Positions 17,729 through 26,909 of a stretch of DNA of 64,000 bases are shown piece by piece. The notes below the pieces were generated by a model, which had not been told where the DNA came from, searched no databases, and worked only from the letters and a program-made list of their open reading frames with translations. The stretch's first letter is position 1. Every line of letters begins with the position of its first letter. The position numbers and the translations under genes are program-made. Source of the DNA: Faecalicatena contorta (GTDB lineage Bacteria > Bacillota > Clostridia > Lachnospirales > Lachnospiraceae); contig NZ_JAFBIX010000005.1 in assembly GCF_021531895.1 (NCBI RefSeq), forward strand, positions 1 to 64,000, given 5' to 3'.

Positions 17729-19082
17729 CTTTTTTTCCTCCATGAAAATGAATTTCCATAATTTTTCTGGTATGTTCAGTTACCTGATATCTCTGATTCT
17801 GTCGATACCCGACGATCCACATAATCTCCGATCCGTCAGCTACAAGCCACACTTGATCTCTTTCTTCCCGGGGTATCTTTTCATTCACAAAATACTGCTT
17901 TAACTTCTGAGTGCCTCCGTTTTTATCAATCGTAATATAATCTCCTGGCGCTCTATGCCTTATTTTTACAGTATTTTTTATTATATCATAATCAAACCAT
18001 TTCGTGTAGGTTTTTTTCGGAAATATTACTATATCCGACTGTCGTTCAAAGATCCGAAACGTTGCCGGTTCTTCCGCCGATATATCCTCTATCGTATCCA
18101 CATCTGTAGTCTTTGACAGAACGATCCCTTCATAGCATCGTCTGGCCTGCATGTGGTAGGGAAGATCTACTCTTCGTCCCACCTGCTTTTCGATAAGCTC
18201 CATCACCGCCCGGACATGCGCAGATTCTATATCCTTTCGTCTTCCTGCAATCTGACACAGCATCTCATGAATCATATACGCTTGCAACGCCTCGGGAGCT
18301 TTCCCGTAAGCTTCTGCATTCAATATTGCCTGATTGCCGTGCACATATCGGATACATTGCCGTGCGTGCCGCCTGGTCTCCTGCTCTACGAATTCACCCA
18401 GCTTACGCATCTGTTCCATCGTATCTGCCATATGTTCTACCGTCTGCTGATTAATCTGCTCTTCCAGATATGGGATCACATGACTTCGAATACGATTGCG
18501 CGTATAATCGTCTTCCAGATTCGTCTCATCCGTACAATAAGATATTCCCCGTTCTGCAAGATATGATTCAATTTCTTTTCTCTTCAGACATAAAAGTGGC
18601 CGCACATATACTCCATCTACCGGCGCAATTCCTCCCATTCCTTTCAGTCCACATCCACGACACAGATTCCAGATCAGTGTCTCTGCATTATCATTCTGAT
18701 GATGGGCAAGTGCAATCTTCGTTCCGCCACTCTCTTCTAATACCTGTCCAAACCGCATTCGGCGGATATTTCTCCCGGCCTCTTCCAATGTCAGCTTATT
18801 CTCCTTAGCATACTTCTTCACATCTTCCCGGAAAATCCGAAGGTCTACCCCCTGTTCCCGGCAGACTTTCTGAACATAATCCGCATCCGCATCCGCGGTC
18901 CCTTCCCGAAGACCATGATGAACATGCACAGCCACAATAGAAAATCCCAATTCCTTCTGTAATTCTATAAGCATGAAAAGAAGGCATATGGAATCTGCTC
19001 CTCCCGATACGCCTGTCACCACTTTATCCTCTTTTTCCAGCATGTGATATCTCTGAATATACTCTTTGACCCGCTGATACAT
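17712..19082 (-). CDS. tilS: tRNA(Ile)-lysidine synthase
   Basis: 456 residues from ATG 19082 (AAGGA 8 bases upstream; the frame is open 22 codons further). The PP-loop ATPase signature VTGVSGGADSICLLFML is at residue about 20, followed by VAVHVHHGLR, LALAHHQNDNAETLIWNL and GIAPVDGVYVRPLL. The family's extra C-terminal domains include IRHRAPGDYITI and KQYFVNEKIPREERDQ. It attaches lysine to C34 of the CAU-anticodon isoleucine tRNA. Downstream of spoIIE and overlapping hpt. Confidence 0.96.
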   Translation of the reverse strand: MYQRVKEYIQRYHMLEKEDKVVTGVSGGADSICLLFMLIELQKELGFSIVAVHVHHGLREGTADADADYVQKVCREQGVDLRIFREDVKKYAKENKLTLEEAGRNIRRMRFGQVLEESGGTKIALAHHQNDNAETLIWNLCRGCGLKGMGGIAPVDGVYVRPLLCLKRKEIESYLAERGISYCTDETNLEDDYTRNRIRSHVIPYLEEQINQQTVEHMADTMEQMRKLGEFVEQETRRHARQCIRYVHGNQAILNAEAYGKAPEALQAYMIHEMLCQIAGRRKDIESAHVRAVMELIEKQVGRRVDLPYHMQARRCYEGIVLSKTTDVDTIEDISAEEPATFRIFERQSDIVIFPKKTYTKWFDYDIIKNTVKIRHRAPGDYITIDKNGGTQKLKQYFVNEKIPREERDQVWLVADGSEIMWIVGYRQNQRYQVTEHTRKIMEIHFHGGKKDGREH

Positions 19083-19155
19083 CTGTCTATCCTTCTTTAG
19101 TCTGCTAATGAATATCTTTAATATATAGAATTTTACTATAAAAAGCAAGTTTTCC

Positions 19156-20559
19156 TTATAATTTCCACATCCCCACTGCGAGCACCGTCATATCGTCCAT
19201 CGGCACCTCTCCCGTCCATTCCAGTACCTGCCCCAGAATATGGTGAGCCAGTTCTTTCGGATTCACAATATCGGAATCCTGTATAAAGGTACACATCAAC
19301 GCTTCCTGCTCTCCCACCGGCAGAGCATCGATTACTCCATCTGTTACCATAATCACATAATCTCCCGACGTCAACTCTTTTGTCTCCACATCAATCTCCA
19401 ACTCCTGTAAGACACCGACTGGAAGTGTTGTGGAACTAATCTTCTCAACAGAATCTTTCCGCTTGATAAATGTTGTAGAAGCCCCTGCTTTTACAAATTC
19501 ACAGGTGCCGCTATAGAGATCGAACAGGCATGCATCCACAGTTGAAAACCTCACTTCTTCCCTTCCAATGACCAATGCTGTATTCATCAGCTGAATTGCC
19601 GTTCTGACCGGGAACCCTGCTTCTAAGAGTTCCTCCAGCATCTCAACAACCATCGCACTCTCACGAAACGCTTCTTCTCCTGAGCCCATACCGTCTGACA
19701 ATACAATTCCCTTTTTTCCGCCCGGAAGATCTTTCATCAAAAAGGTGTCACCAGAGATCTTCTCACATCCTTTGCCAATCTTTGCCACACCCTGAAGCGT
19801 GTGATATCTGGCGCTTTCAACGCAGGCAATGGTAGAATATTCCTCTCCCACCACCGGACGTTCTCCCTGTCTGGGCATCATTACCCTCCCCATCAGATCT
19901 CCAACCAGAGCCGCCAATTCTTTTGTGGCAATGATGTGCCCTTTTGCCGCTTTTACTGTAAGATGAATCTCATACTTTCCTTGCGGCGTGATATAGAACA
20001 CCGAAGACAACATCTTTGCACCAGCTTTCTTCAAATGGGTTTTCAATCGCTTTTCCAGATGTTCATCTTCAAATATTCCTGCATCAAGTTCTCGGGTAGT
20101 ATATTGGATCATCTTGGCAAAATACTTCAGCTGCCTGGCGAATCCTTCCCGATTCTGTACGATCTTATGGTTCCACAGCAGAATTTTTTTTGCATTCTCA
20201 AATACTTCCAGAGTCTCCCGCAAAAACCGCGGTGCCATAATGCATCGCTTCTGCAGACTTCTTTTCAATTCAATATTCAGCTCTGCTCCATATTCCTCAA
20301 CCGCACACAATATCTCATATACCATCTGATAGGTATGCACTCGGTTTTCTCCCAGACACCACTCCTTCCTCTCACAGTTCTCGCATACTTTATCCGTAAC
20401 CTTTTGAAACATTTCTTCAATCTCTTCTTTCGAAAATGTCCCCTTATAATCTTCTAAAGTAAGAAATGTCTTCGACAAATGCATCAATGAATCCGCAAAC
20501 TTGTCCATCTGGATCACATATGGATTCAAAAAAGGTTCTTTTTCTTTTATTTCCGTCAT
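19156..20559 (-). CDS. spoIIE: SpoIIE-family PP2C phosphatase without the membrane domain
   Basis: About 467 residues from ATG 20559 (GGGGAG upstream). The C-terminal half is a PPM phosphatase with metal-binding motifs GIVLSDGMGSGEEA, TVDACLFDLYSG, GDYVIMVTDGVIDAL and DDMTVLAVGM. The N-terminal half is soluble, with CENCERKEWC cysteines and helices typical of the SpoIIE regulatory region. Bacillus SpoIIE is about 830 residues with ten membrane segments; none is present here. Locus order (divIC upstream, tilS-hpt-ftsH downstream) identifies it as the spoIIE orthologue, which dephosphorylates SpoIIAA to free sigma-F. How this form is localised is unclear. A terminator precedes it, so it probably has its own promoter. 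Confidence 0.88.
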   Translation of the reverse strand: MTEIKEKEPFLNPYVIQMDKFADSLMHLSKTFLTLEDYKGTFSKEEIEEMFQKVTDKVCENCERKEWCLGENRVHTYQMVYEILCAVEEYGAELNIELKRSLQKRCIMAPRFLRETLEVFENAKKILLWNHKIVQNREGFARQLKYFAKMIQYTTRELDAGIFEDEHLEKRLKTHLKKAGAKMLSSVFYITPQGKYEIHLTVKAAKGHIIATKELAALVGDLMGRVMMPRQGERPVVGEEYSTIACVESARYHTLQGVAKIGKGCEKISGDTFLMKDLPGGKKGIVLSDGMGSGEEAFRESAMVVEMLEELLEAGFPVRTAIQLMNTALVIGREEVRFSTVDACLFDLYSGTCEFVKAGASTTFIKRKDSVEKISSTTLPVGVLQELEIDVETKELTSGDYVIMVTDGVIDALPVGEQEALMCTFIQDSDIVNPKELAHHILGQVLEWTGEVPMDDMTVLAVGMWKL

Positions 20560-20592
20560 TCTTTGCTCCCCTTTCAACGGTAAAAAATAAAA

Positions 20593-20622
20593 AAGCTCTA
20601 GGAATTTTGTCTCCTAAAGCTT
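20593..20622 (-). terminator. terminator after divIC
   Basis: Minus-strand hairpin (10 of 11 bp, arms 20593-20603/20612-20622) followed by TTTTTATTTTTTA, lying between the divIC stop and the spoIIE start. Confidence 0.75.
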
Positions 20623-20634
20623 ATCTTCTGTTCA

Positions 20635-20958
20635 TTATTTTGCTTTGAAAATGATCTCATTTTCATGTACAAGACCCAGCTTCTCTTTTGCCACATCTTC
20701 TACATATTCATCCGTACCCACGTACTCTTCAAGATCTTCGATTTCTTTCGAACGCGCCTTCTCTTCCTTAATCTGTTCTTCCAGTTCCTGCTCCTGTGCC
20801 TGATAAGACTGATCCTTAGCCCTTAATGTCATGCTATTGACGGATATCACCGCAAACAATAGAAAAACAACGGCACATACTGCAAAAACGCTCCTTTTAT
20901 GGCGCTGCATACTTTTCTTAGTCCGTCTTCTGCGACGTCTTTGCTTCATACCACTCAT
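20635..20958 (-). CDS. divIC: septum formation initiator, DivIC/FtsB family
   Basis: 107 residues. A basic, Arg-rich cytoplasmic N-terminus (MKQRRRRRRTKKSMQRHKR) is followed by one membrane segment (SVFAVCAVVFLLFAVISV). A predicted extracellular coiled coil (YQAQEQELEEQIKEEKARSKEIEDLEE) and the conserved end YVEDVAKEKLGLVHENEIIF follow. DivIC works with DivIB and FtsL in the divisome. Between yabQ and spoIIE as in Bacillus. The start has GGGTGAG 8 bases upstream. Confidence 0.92.
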   Translation of the reverse strand: MSGMKQRRRRRRTKKSMQRHKRSVFAVCAVVFLLFAVISVNSMTLRAKDQSYQAQEQELEEQIKEEKARSKEIEDLEEYVGTDEYVEDVAKEKLGLVHENEIIFKAK

Positions 20959-21044
20959 AATTATTACTCACCCTTACGCCGGCACCCCTGCCAGCAATAC
21001 TCGCCCGATTAATAATAATATATTAACTTTTTTTGTTTTTTTTA

Positions 21045-21377
21045 TCAAGCTTTTGACTGAAATTCTTTTTTCTTATAAACGTAGATTTTTTTGTGCATCT
21101 TTTCCAAACAATTCAAAAAAAACGTCATAAAAACCGCCCCAACCACAACACCTAGTACAAAATACCATCGTATGCTACCATCACTTGTGTGGTAAATCTG
21201 CACAAACAAATATATAGCTGCTCCTGTCCAAAAGACTAGATCTTCAGCTTCTACTGCATATCGTCTATGCTTTACAATCTGACGAAAGCAGCTGATACAC
21301 CGATAGGTAAGACGCACAATGGCACCAGAAAAAACTGCTGCCAGAAATATCATCATCTCTTCTTCAATTCCCGGCAT
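21045..21377 (-). CDS. yabQ: spore cortex biosynthesis protein YabQ
   Basis: About 110 residues from ATG 21377, four bases after the yabP stop. The frame runs 38 codons upstream inside yabP and is not used. The N-terminus MPGIEEEMMIFLAAVFSGAIV and further hydrophobic segments (LVFWTGAAIYLFVQIY and YFVLGVVVGAVFMTFFL) give three membrane passes with a basic tail. YabQ is needed for cortex assembly in Bacillus. Identification rests on topology plus fixed gene order yabP-yabQ-divIC. No strong SD; coupling to yabP is likely. Confidence 0.85.
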   Translation of the reverse strand: MPGIEEEMMIFLAAVFSGAIVRLTYRCISCFRQIVKHRRYAVEAEDLVFWTGAAIYLFVQIYHTSDGSIRWYFVLGVVVGAVFMTFFLNCLEKMHKKIYVYKKKEFQSKA

Positions 21378-21381
21378 GGCA

Positions 21382-21666
21382 TCACCGGAATAGTTTTGAG
21401 AATAGATTTTCCTGATGTTTTCCGTAGCCTTGCACTTCAGAATAAGCGACACTGTCGATATTCCCCGACAGATCCACTTCTCCCTTCTCAAGGCTTAAGC
21501 GATTCACATGCAGATCACTGCCTTTTACCATCAACATCCCTTGTTCCGTCTCCAATAATATTTCATTTAAATCAAAGGATAGTACATCAATAACTCCTGT
21601 CACCAGACTGGTTTTTCGATTATTGATCACCAGTTTGTGATTTTTTTGTACCGTTCTTTCTTCCAT
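21382..21666 (-). CDS. yabP: sporulation protein YabP
   Basis: About 94 residues. The single YabP domain is well kept: NHKLVINNRKTSLVTGVIDV, then FDLNEILLETEQGMLMVKG, HVNRLSLEKGEVDLSGNIDS and the terminal LFSKLFR shared with the Bacillus protein. YabP is made in the mother cell and acts with YabQ in cortex formation. ATG at 21666 is chosen; a GTG at 21675 is the alternative and neither has an ideal SD. Located between yabO and yabQ. Confidence 0.9.
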   Translation of the reverse strand: MEERTVQKNHKLVINNRKTSLVTGVIDVLSFDLNEILLETEQGMLMVKGSDLHVNRLSLEKGEVDLSGNIDSVAYSEVQGYGKHQENLFSKLFR

Positions 21667-21715
21667 GTGCCTCACAACCTTTCTTAATTATCTTATGAAA
21701 GGTTGTTTCTATTTA

Positions 21716-21955
21716 TTACAAATACCGGAACAAGTCTTTCGCTTCTTCTTTCTTCGTAGTCTCCTGGATATCCAGAACTTCCACTTTGACCGTTTTCATT
21801 CCAAACTGAATCTCAATGATGTCTCCTGGTTTTACTTTCACCGAAGCTTTTGCCACATTGCCATTGACCAGCACACGACCCGCATCACACGCCTCATTAG
21901 CCACCGTTCTTCTCTTAATCAAACGGGATACTTTTAAAAATTTGTCTAATCTCAT
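21716..21955 (-). CDS. yabO: S4-domain RNA-binding protein (YabO/Hsp15 type)
   Basis: 79 residues from ATG 21955, which has AAGGAGA 4 bases upstream. Nearly the whole protein is an S4 domain: MRLDKFLKVSRLIKRRTVA, ACDAGRVLVNGNVAKAS and VKPGDIIEIQFG. Hsp15 relatives bind nascent-chain-carrying 50S subunits during ribosome rescue. First of the yabO-yabP-yabQ-divIC run; hup lies about 150 bp upstream. Confidence 0.9.
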   Translation of the reverse strand: MRLDKFLKVSRLIKRRTVANEACDAGRVLVNGNVAKASVKVKPGDIIEIQFGMKTVKVEVLDIQETTKKEEAKDLFRYL

Positions 21956-22037
21956 ATTCTCTCCTTCTCCGTATTCCTTCACTTTTCGTATCAGCTCAAA
22001 AACCTGATAAGAACAGATTTTTTTATAGAGTAATAAA

Positions 22038-22075
22038 GGGTATCTCTCAAGCCTTTTACGGCTTTTGAGATACCC
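22038..22075. terminator. hairpin terminator after hup
   Basis: 16-nt arms (22038-22053/22060-22075; two mismatches) with the loop TTTTAC, 30 bp past the hup stop. On the minus strand it is followed by TTTATTACTCTATAAAA. Confidence 0.7.
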
Positions 22076-22104
22076 TTAATCTTATTCCATATCAGCTCAC
22101 CGAA

Positions 22105-22380
22105 TTATTCGTTAACAGCGTCCTTTAATGCTTTACCAGCTTTGAATTTTGGTGCTTTGCAAGCATCAATCTTCATTGTCTTACCAGTCTGTGGATTTCT
22201 TCCTTCTCTTGCTGCTCTCTTGCTAACTTCGAAAGTTCCGAATCCTACCAACTGAACTTTATGCTCTTTCTTTAATTCTTCTGTTACAACATCGATAAAT
22301 GCTTTTAATGCTTTCTCAGAATCCTTCTTTGATAATTCTGCCTGGTCAGCGATTGCTGCTACTAATTCTGTTTTGTTCAT
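22105..22380 (-). CDS. hup: HU family DNA-binding protein
   Basis: 91 residues, the normal HU length. It starts [20 protein letters not shown] and has the dimerisation helices, [22 protein letters not shown] with the beta-ribbon arm (Pro at its tip in RNPQTG) and the C-terminal helix [14 protein letters not shown]. It bends DNA and packs the nucleoid. AGGAGG-rich SD directly upstream. Own transcription unit ended by a hairpin; the 190 bp upstream hold only an AT-rich promoter region. Confidence 0.97.
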   Translation of the reverse strand: MNKTELVAAIADQAELSKKDSEKALKAFIDVVTEELKKEHKVQLVGFGTFEVSKRAAREGRNPQTGKTMKIDACKAPKFKAGKALKDAVNE

Positions 22381-22569
22381 GGATGATTTCCTCCTCTTGT
22401 TTACATATAGAATCCCTTATTTATTTAATTCTACTAATTTAACGCGACTTTCATAACAATTTAAATGAAACGCCTTTAGTTACAGTTATACCTGTTTTCC
22501 ATGTAAATGTCAAGGTGATTTCTCAGTTTTGCCCCGTATTTTCAGGGTTTTTCACACTTTTTTAATAAC

Positions 22570-24300
22570 TTAAAGCATTGTGTTAATCATGGACAAAACT
22601 TCTTCTCCCAGTTTGCTTGATTTTTCATCTGCATCTGCCAGAGATGTGCCCTTTATTCCATAGTAGAATTTTACTTTTGGCTCTGTTCCGGAAGGTCTTA
22701 CACACAGCCATGCATCATCTGTCAGATCATAATATAATACATTAGACTTTGGAAGGCCAGTAGTAGTTACTTCGCCAGTCGCAATATCTTTGATGGTATC
22801 AGCCTGATAATCTCTTGCCTTCAGCACCTTATATCCGCCAACCTCTGTCGGTGGGTTCTTGCGAAGCGTCTCCAGGATCTCCTGAATCTTCTGAAGTCCT
22901 TCGATTCCTTTTAACGTAATAGACTGAATGTCGTCTTTATAGTAGCCATATTTATCATACATGTCCACCATTGCATCCCACAGAGTCTTTCCCTGCGTCT
23001 TGTAATATGCAGCAGCCTCACACAATGCCATTGTGGCAACAATTGCGTCTTTATCTCTTGCATGAGTTCCGATCAGGCATCCGTAACTTTCTTCAAATCC
23101 AAAAAGATAGCTTCCCTTACCTGTGGTCTCGAATTTTAAGATCTGCTGTCCGATGAATTTAAATCCTGTCAGTACTTCAATCAGACCGATATCATATCCC
23201 TTCGCGATTGCATCTGCCAGATTGGAGGTAACGATTGTCTTGATCAGATAACCATCATCCGGAAGTCCCTGGAGAGCTTTGCGCTGTCCAATCTCATAAT
23301 CTGCCAACAAGCAGCCGGACATATTTCCAGTCAATGTATGATAAACGCCATCTTTGTCCTTTACACGCACGCCAAGACGGTCAGCATCCGGGTCTGTAGC
23401 AAGTACCAGATCTGCATCTACTTCCCTGGCAAGTTTCAATCCCAGTTCAAATGCTTCCTCTGCTTCTGGATTCGGATAAGAAACTGTTGGGAATTCACCG
23501 TCTGGAAGCTCCTGTTCTTTTACTACATATACATTCTCAAATCCCAGTTCCTTCAATATACGTCTTGCAGGGATATTGCCAGTTCCGTGAAGCGGGCTGT
23601 ATACAATCTTCAGATCCTTTCCGACCGCATCAATAGAATCCTGATGAATTACCTGTTTCTTCAGTTCTGCTATGTATCCATCATCTACATCTGCGCCAAT
23701 AACCTGATACAGGCCAGCCTTCTTTGCTTCTTCCTGATCCATTGTCTTAACAGTATTGTAATCTACAACAGCCTTTACCTCATCCATAATTCCTTTATCG
23801 TGAGGTGGTGTAATCTGTGCGCCATCTTCCCAGTATACTTTGTATCCATTGTATTCCGGTGGATTGTGGCTGGCTGTAATATTGATTCCGGCGATACAGC
23901 CCAGAGAACGCACTGCGTAAGACAATTCCGGTGTTGGACGCAAGGATTCAAACACATATGCCTTAATTCCATTTGCCGCCAGGCACAAAGCTGCCTCGTT
24001 CGCGAACTCTGGAGACATACGACGAGAATCATAAGCGATTGCTACCCCTTTGCCCTGCTCGCCCTTCTTAATAATATAATTGGCAAGTCCCTGGGTTGCT
24101 TTTCTTACAGTATAGATATTCATGCGGTTCGTTCCTGCACCGATAATTCCCCGAAGTCCGGCAGTTCCAAACTCAAGATCTTTGTAAAAACGCTCTTTGA
24201 TCTCTTTATCATCCTCTGCAATACTCTTTAGTTCCGCTTTTGTAGTTTCATCGAAATATGGATTGCTCAACCACGCTTCATAATTTTCACGATATTCCAT
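22570..24300 (-). CDS. pgm: phosphoglucomutase / phospho-sugar mutase
   Basis: 576 residues, the long alpha-D-phosphohexomutase form (PgcA type). The four-domain signatures are visible: FGTAGLRGIIGAGTNRMN, the phosphoserine loop ITASHNPPEYNGYKVY, the metal loop ATDPDADRLGVRV, the sugar-binding loop FGFEESYGCLIG, and the phosphate-binding end CVRPSGTEPKVKFYYG. It interconverts glucose 1- and 6-phosphate, linking glycolysis to glycogen (glgCD at 31834-34223) and cell-wall sugars. Monocistronic by spacing. Confidence 0.95.
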   Translation of the reverse strand: MEYRENYEAWLSNPYFDETTKAELKSIAEDDKEIKERFYKDLEFGTAGLRGIIGAGTNRMNIYTVRKATQGLANYIIKKGEQGKGVAIAYDSRRMSPEFANEAALCLAANGIKAYVFESLRPTPELSYAVRSLGCIAGINITASHNPPEYNGYKVYWEDGAQITPPHDKGIMDEVKAVVDYNTVKTMDQEEAKKAGLYQVIGADVDDGYIAELKKQVIHQDSIDAVGKDLKIVYSPLHGTGNIPARRILKELGFENVYVVKEQELPDGEFPTVSYPNPEAEEAFELGLKLAREVDADLVLATDPDADRLGVRVKDKDGVYHTLTGNMSGCLLADYEIGQRKALQGLPDDGYLIKTIVTSNLADAIAKGYDIGLIEVLTGFKFIGQQILKFETTGKGSYLFGFEESYGCLIGTHARDKDAIVATMALCEAAAYYKTQGKTLWDAMVDMYDKYGYYKDDIQSITLKGIEGLQKIQEILETLRKNPPTEVGGYKVLKARDYQADTIKDIATGEVTTTGLPKSNVLYYDLTDDAWLCVRPSGTEPKVKFYYGIKGTSLADADEKSSKLGEEVLSMINTML

Positions 24301-24344
24301 TGTCGTACCTCCTGTCCTTAATGATTCTATTATACAACAGGAAT

Positions 24345-25388
24345 CTACAAATGAAAAGAAAATATATCCTCTAAAAATCGCTTCTTTTCTTCTGTCTGCC
24401 TAATTGCCAGCTCCAGTTTTTCAATACTCTTCGTGGATATCCATGCTTTATTTGAATGGTAGTATGAATTTGCGATTTTCCAGAATTTTTCCGGATAAAT
24501 CAACCGAATCTTCAGATACTCCATCTCTGAATCTGTAAGTGGGCGGATTGCTGAATATGCATTCAACATATTATCACCCAGTCTCTCTCTCCACCCATGC
24601 TTTTCCATAACTTTACGCAAAAAATAATACAAATCTTCAACTTGGACATCTCGTTTAAATTTTTCAAAGTTCGTTGTAGCAATACCATAGGGCTCTTTTC
24701 TATAATTGCCGCTCCCCGAACTCCCATTTGCCAAAAAATTATTTCCTGAGAGCATCAGGACATTATGATAATTGTATTCCCCATGTGTCATACAGCAATT
24801 TTCCACACTCTCCTGATAAAGCTTCTCGTAATCTGAGTTCTCCAATTCCTCTAATGCTATCGCCGCCCATTGATACATCTGGTCAAAATATTTTAAAAAG
24901 GAGGATTCAAACGCCCCCTTGGGAGAGATGCCACGCACAAATCTTCTTACTTTTTTTAATTCTCGATTATGCCTCAGGTACTCCTCTTCAAGATGTGCAC
25001 CCGGCATCACACTATGCTCCATCCTATGACACATCAGGGTATGCAGTTTCGCCAGATTCCCCGAAGCTGCCAAAAGCTCTGACGGTTTCTTAATATCACA
25101 TTCCTGTCCCCGAAACCATAGCTTCAACACATATCTGCTTCCATCTTCCAAGACTGAGAGAAATTCCCCCGTCTTCGTCAGCACAATCCGATCCGTTCGT
25201 GTATACCCCTGATTCTGAAGATATTCATGTAACTCATATAACGCAGGAATACGTTTTTTGGACACTTTTACTTCCTTAAGCAACAGAATTCCTTCAACTG
25301 TGTCGCATAAAATAGCACCCCTGGTCTTGCGGGTGCCGCTGACTTCAATATCATATTGTTCTAATATACTTTGTTCATACTCCTGCAT
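24345..25388 (-). CDS. CotS family spore coat protein (kinase-like fold)
   Basis: About 347 residues. It has the CotS/aminoglycoside phosphotransferase-like architecture: an N-lobe with GILLLKEVKVS (invariant Lys), a long helical middle with LAKLHTLMCHRM, a brace MTHGEYNYHNVLM resembling the HGD-x-x-x-x-N catalytic loop, and a FEKFKRDVQVEDLYYFLRKVMEKHGW segment typical of CotS. In Bacillus such proteins are coat components. ATG at 25388 follows AGGGG by six bases; GTG at 25403 is an alternative. One of several sporulation genes in the window. No obvious operon. Confidence 0.85.
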   Translation of the reverse strand: MQEYEQSILEQYDIEVSGTRKTRGAILCDTVEGILLLKEVKVSKKRIPALYELHEYLQNQGYTRTDRIVLTKTGEFLSVLEDGSRYVLKLWFRGQECDIKKPSELLAASGNLAKLHTLMCHRMEHSVMPGAHLEEEYLRHNRELKKVRRFVRGISPKGAFESSFLKYFDQMYQWAAIALEELENSDYEKLYQESVENCCMTHGEYNYHNVLMLSGNNFLANGSSGSGNYRKEPYGIATTNFEKFKRDVQVEDLYYFLRKVMEKHGWRERLGDNMLNAYSAIRPLTDSEMEYLKIRLIYPEKFWKIANSYYHSNKAWISTKSIEKLELAIRQTEEKKRFLEDIFSFHL

Positions 25389-25461
25389 ATCCATCCCCTG
25401 CACTCTACATTACATATTCTCTCTAGCGTATGATGCAAAAAGATAAAATATGATTAGGAGC

Positions 25462-26790
25462 TTATTTAAGTTTTTTTAAAAGTTCGTTTTTTTCATTTAA
25501 TTCAGGATTCTCTATTACCATTTCCAACAGTTCGTTCAATTTATCTCCGATTTCTTTTCCCGGTTTCATCCCTGCTTCAATCAAATCCTTTCCTGTAACG
25601 GCCAGATTTTTTAATGATACACACTGCCCAGTCTCTACTATTTCCTGATACAACTTTTCGATATCATTCAGATTTTTCACTTTTTCTTCTCTCTGATACA
25701 TACTCTGCGCGAGTATATCTGCACGGCGGACCTCCATATAATATGGGAACAGATCCTCTCCGATTATATTCATTGCACGGCGGACATTCTTAGCCGTTGC
25801 AGGCATTCGATAATCATGGTAACGCACCAATTTCGTCACTTTACCAATCGTATTATTGTCAAATTTTAATCTTCTCAATATTGATTTTGCAATAATTTCA
25901 CTTTCTAAAGCGTGCTTTTTAAAATGCGCCACACCTGCTTCATCCATGGTTTTTAACGCCGGCTTTCCCATATCATGCAGCAACATCGTTAATCGCAGCA
26001 CCTTATCGGCACGTACATTCTGCAATGCATGTAATGTATGCTCTCCCACATTGTACATATGATGCGGCGTCTCTTGTTCTGTAACCATTAAACGGTCAAA
26101 TTCCGGCAAAAATATCTTCGTAATACCAAGATCATATGCGTCCCGCAATAACTCTGGCCGCGCCGAAGTGAGCATTTTCACCAACTCCACTTGTATCCGC
26201 TCTGCGCTGATATTGTAAAGCGTAGGGGCCAGTTCTTGCATCCCGCACCGCGTCTCCTCCTCTATCGAGAAGCCAAGCTGAGCCGCAAATCGAATTCCCC
26301 GAAGAATTCTAAGTGCATCTTCGGAAAAACGTTCCCTCGCATTTCCCACACATCGTATTATTTTTTTATTTAAATCCTCCACACCGCCAAAGATATCCAC
26401 GAGCCCATCTTTGTCATTGTAAGCCATCGCATTAATCGTAAAATCTCTCCGCAGCAAATCTTCTTTCAGACTTCGCGTAAACGTTACTTCCTTCGGATGA
26501 CGGCTATCTTCATATTTGCCATCAATTCTATACGTTGTCACTTCATATCCTTCTTTGTCAAGGAGCACCGTGACCGTCCCATGTTCGATTCCAGTGTCAA
26601 ATGTCTTATGAAACAAAGATTTCGTTTCCTGCGGCATAGCAGACGTTGTAATGTCCCAATCTTCCGGTTCTCTGCCGAGAATCGAATCCCTGACACATCC
26701 ACCAACAGCATAGGCCTCATATCCATGTCCCTGCAACGTCTCAATAATCATCCTTACATTCGTCGGCAATTGTATATTCAGGTTTCCCAC
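25462..26790 (-). CDS. cca: CCA tRNA nucleotidyltransferase
   Basis: About 442 residues. The class II nucleotidyltransferase head has AVGGCVRDSILGREPEDWDIT (metal-binding DxD), the VTTYRIDGKYEDSRHP strand, RRDFTINAMA and the ERIQVELVKML nucleobase-binding helix. The C-terminal HD-like region has LTMLLHDMGKPA and VRYHDYR. It adds or repairs the 3' CCA of tRNA. The frame opens at ATG 26814 without an SD. GTG at 26790 has GGGAGG 8 bases upstream and is my preferred start. A REP element and the RAYT gene lie just upstream. Confidence 0.93.
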   Translation of the reverse strand: MGNLNIQLPTNVRMIIETLQGHGYEAYAVGGCVRDSILGREPEDWDITTSAMPQETKSLFHKTFDTGIEHGTVTVLLDKEGYEVTTYRIDGKYEDSRHPKEVTFTRSLKEDLLRRDFTINAMAYNDKDGLVDIFGGVEDLNKKIIRCVGNARERFSEDALRILRGIRFAAQLGFSIEEETRCGMQELAPTLYNISAERIQVELVKMLTSARPELLRDAYDLGITKIFLPEFDRLMVTEQETPHHMYNVGEHTLHALQNVRADKVLRLTMLLHDMGKPALKTMDEAGVAHFKKHALESEIIAKSILRRLKFDNNTIGKVTKLVRYHDYRMPATAKNVRRAMNIIGEDLFPYYMEVRRADILAQSMYQREEKVKNLNDIEKLYQEIVETGQCVSLKNLAVTGKDLIEAGMKPGKEIGDKLNELLEMVIENPELNEKNELLKKLK

Positions 26791-26833
26791 AATCTCATCC
26801 TCCCTCACATTCATCTATACACCATCATAACAT

Positions 26834-26909
26834 GGGGACGGGGGTTTTTTCAAATTCCTCCGTCCCAAATTAAAATAACCGTGTCCCTTTTTCATTTTAC
26901 CCTGTCCCT
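26834..26909 (-). repeat. REP element overlapping the RAYT stop codon
   Basis: Reading on the minus strand: two tail motifs (GGGACAGGG, then GGGACACGG) and then the hairpin with arms AATTTGGGACGGAGG and CCCCCGTCCCC. The first tail motif lies inside the RAYT gene, whose last codons and TAA are formed by it. It is inverted relative to the copy at 27687-27764, so the two bracket the transposase with tails facing inward. Confidence 0.92.

Noticed and set aside
23338-24231. 297-codon plus-strand ORF
   Set aside because: It is antisense to the phosphoglucomutase gene, and the Cys/Ile-rich composition is unlike a real protein.
26834-26909. REP hairpin as a simple intrinsic terminator of RAYT
   Set aside because: It may stop transcription incidentally, but the same structure with its double tail occurs inside a coding gene and upstream of genes, so a repeat family is the better description.
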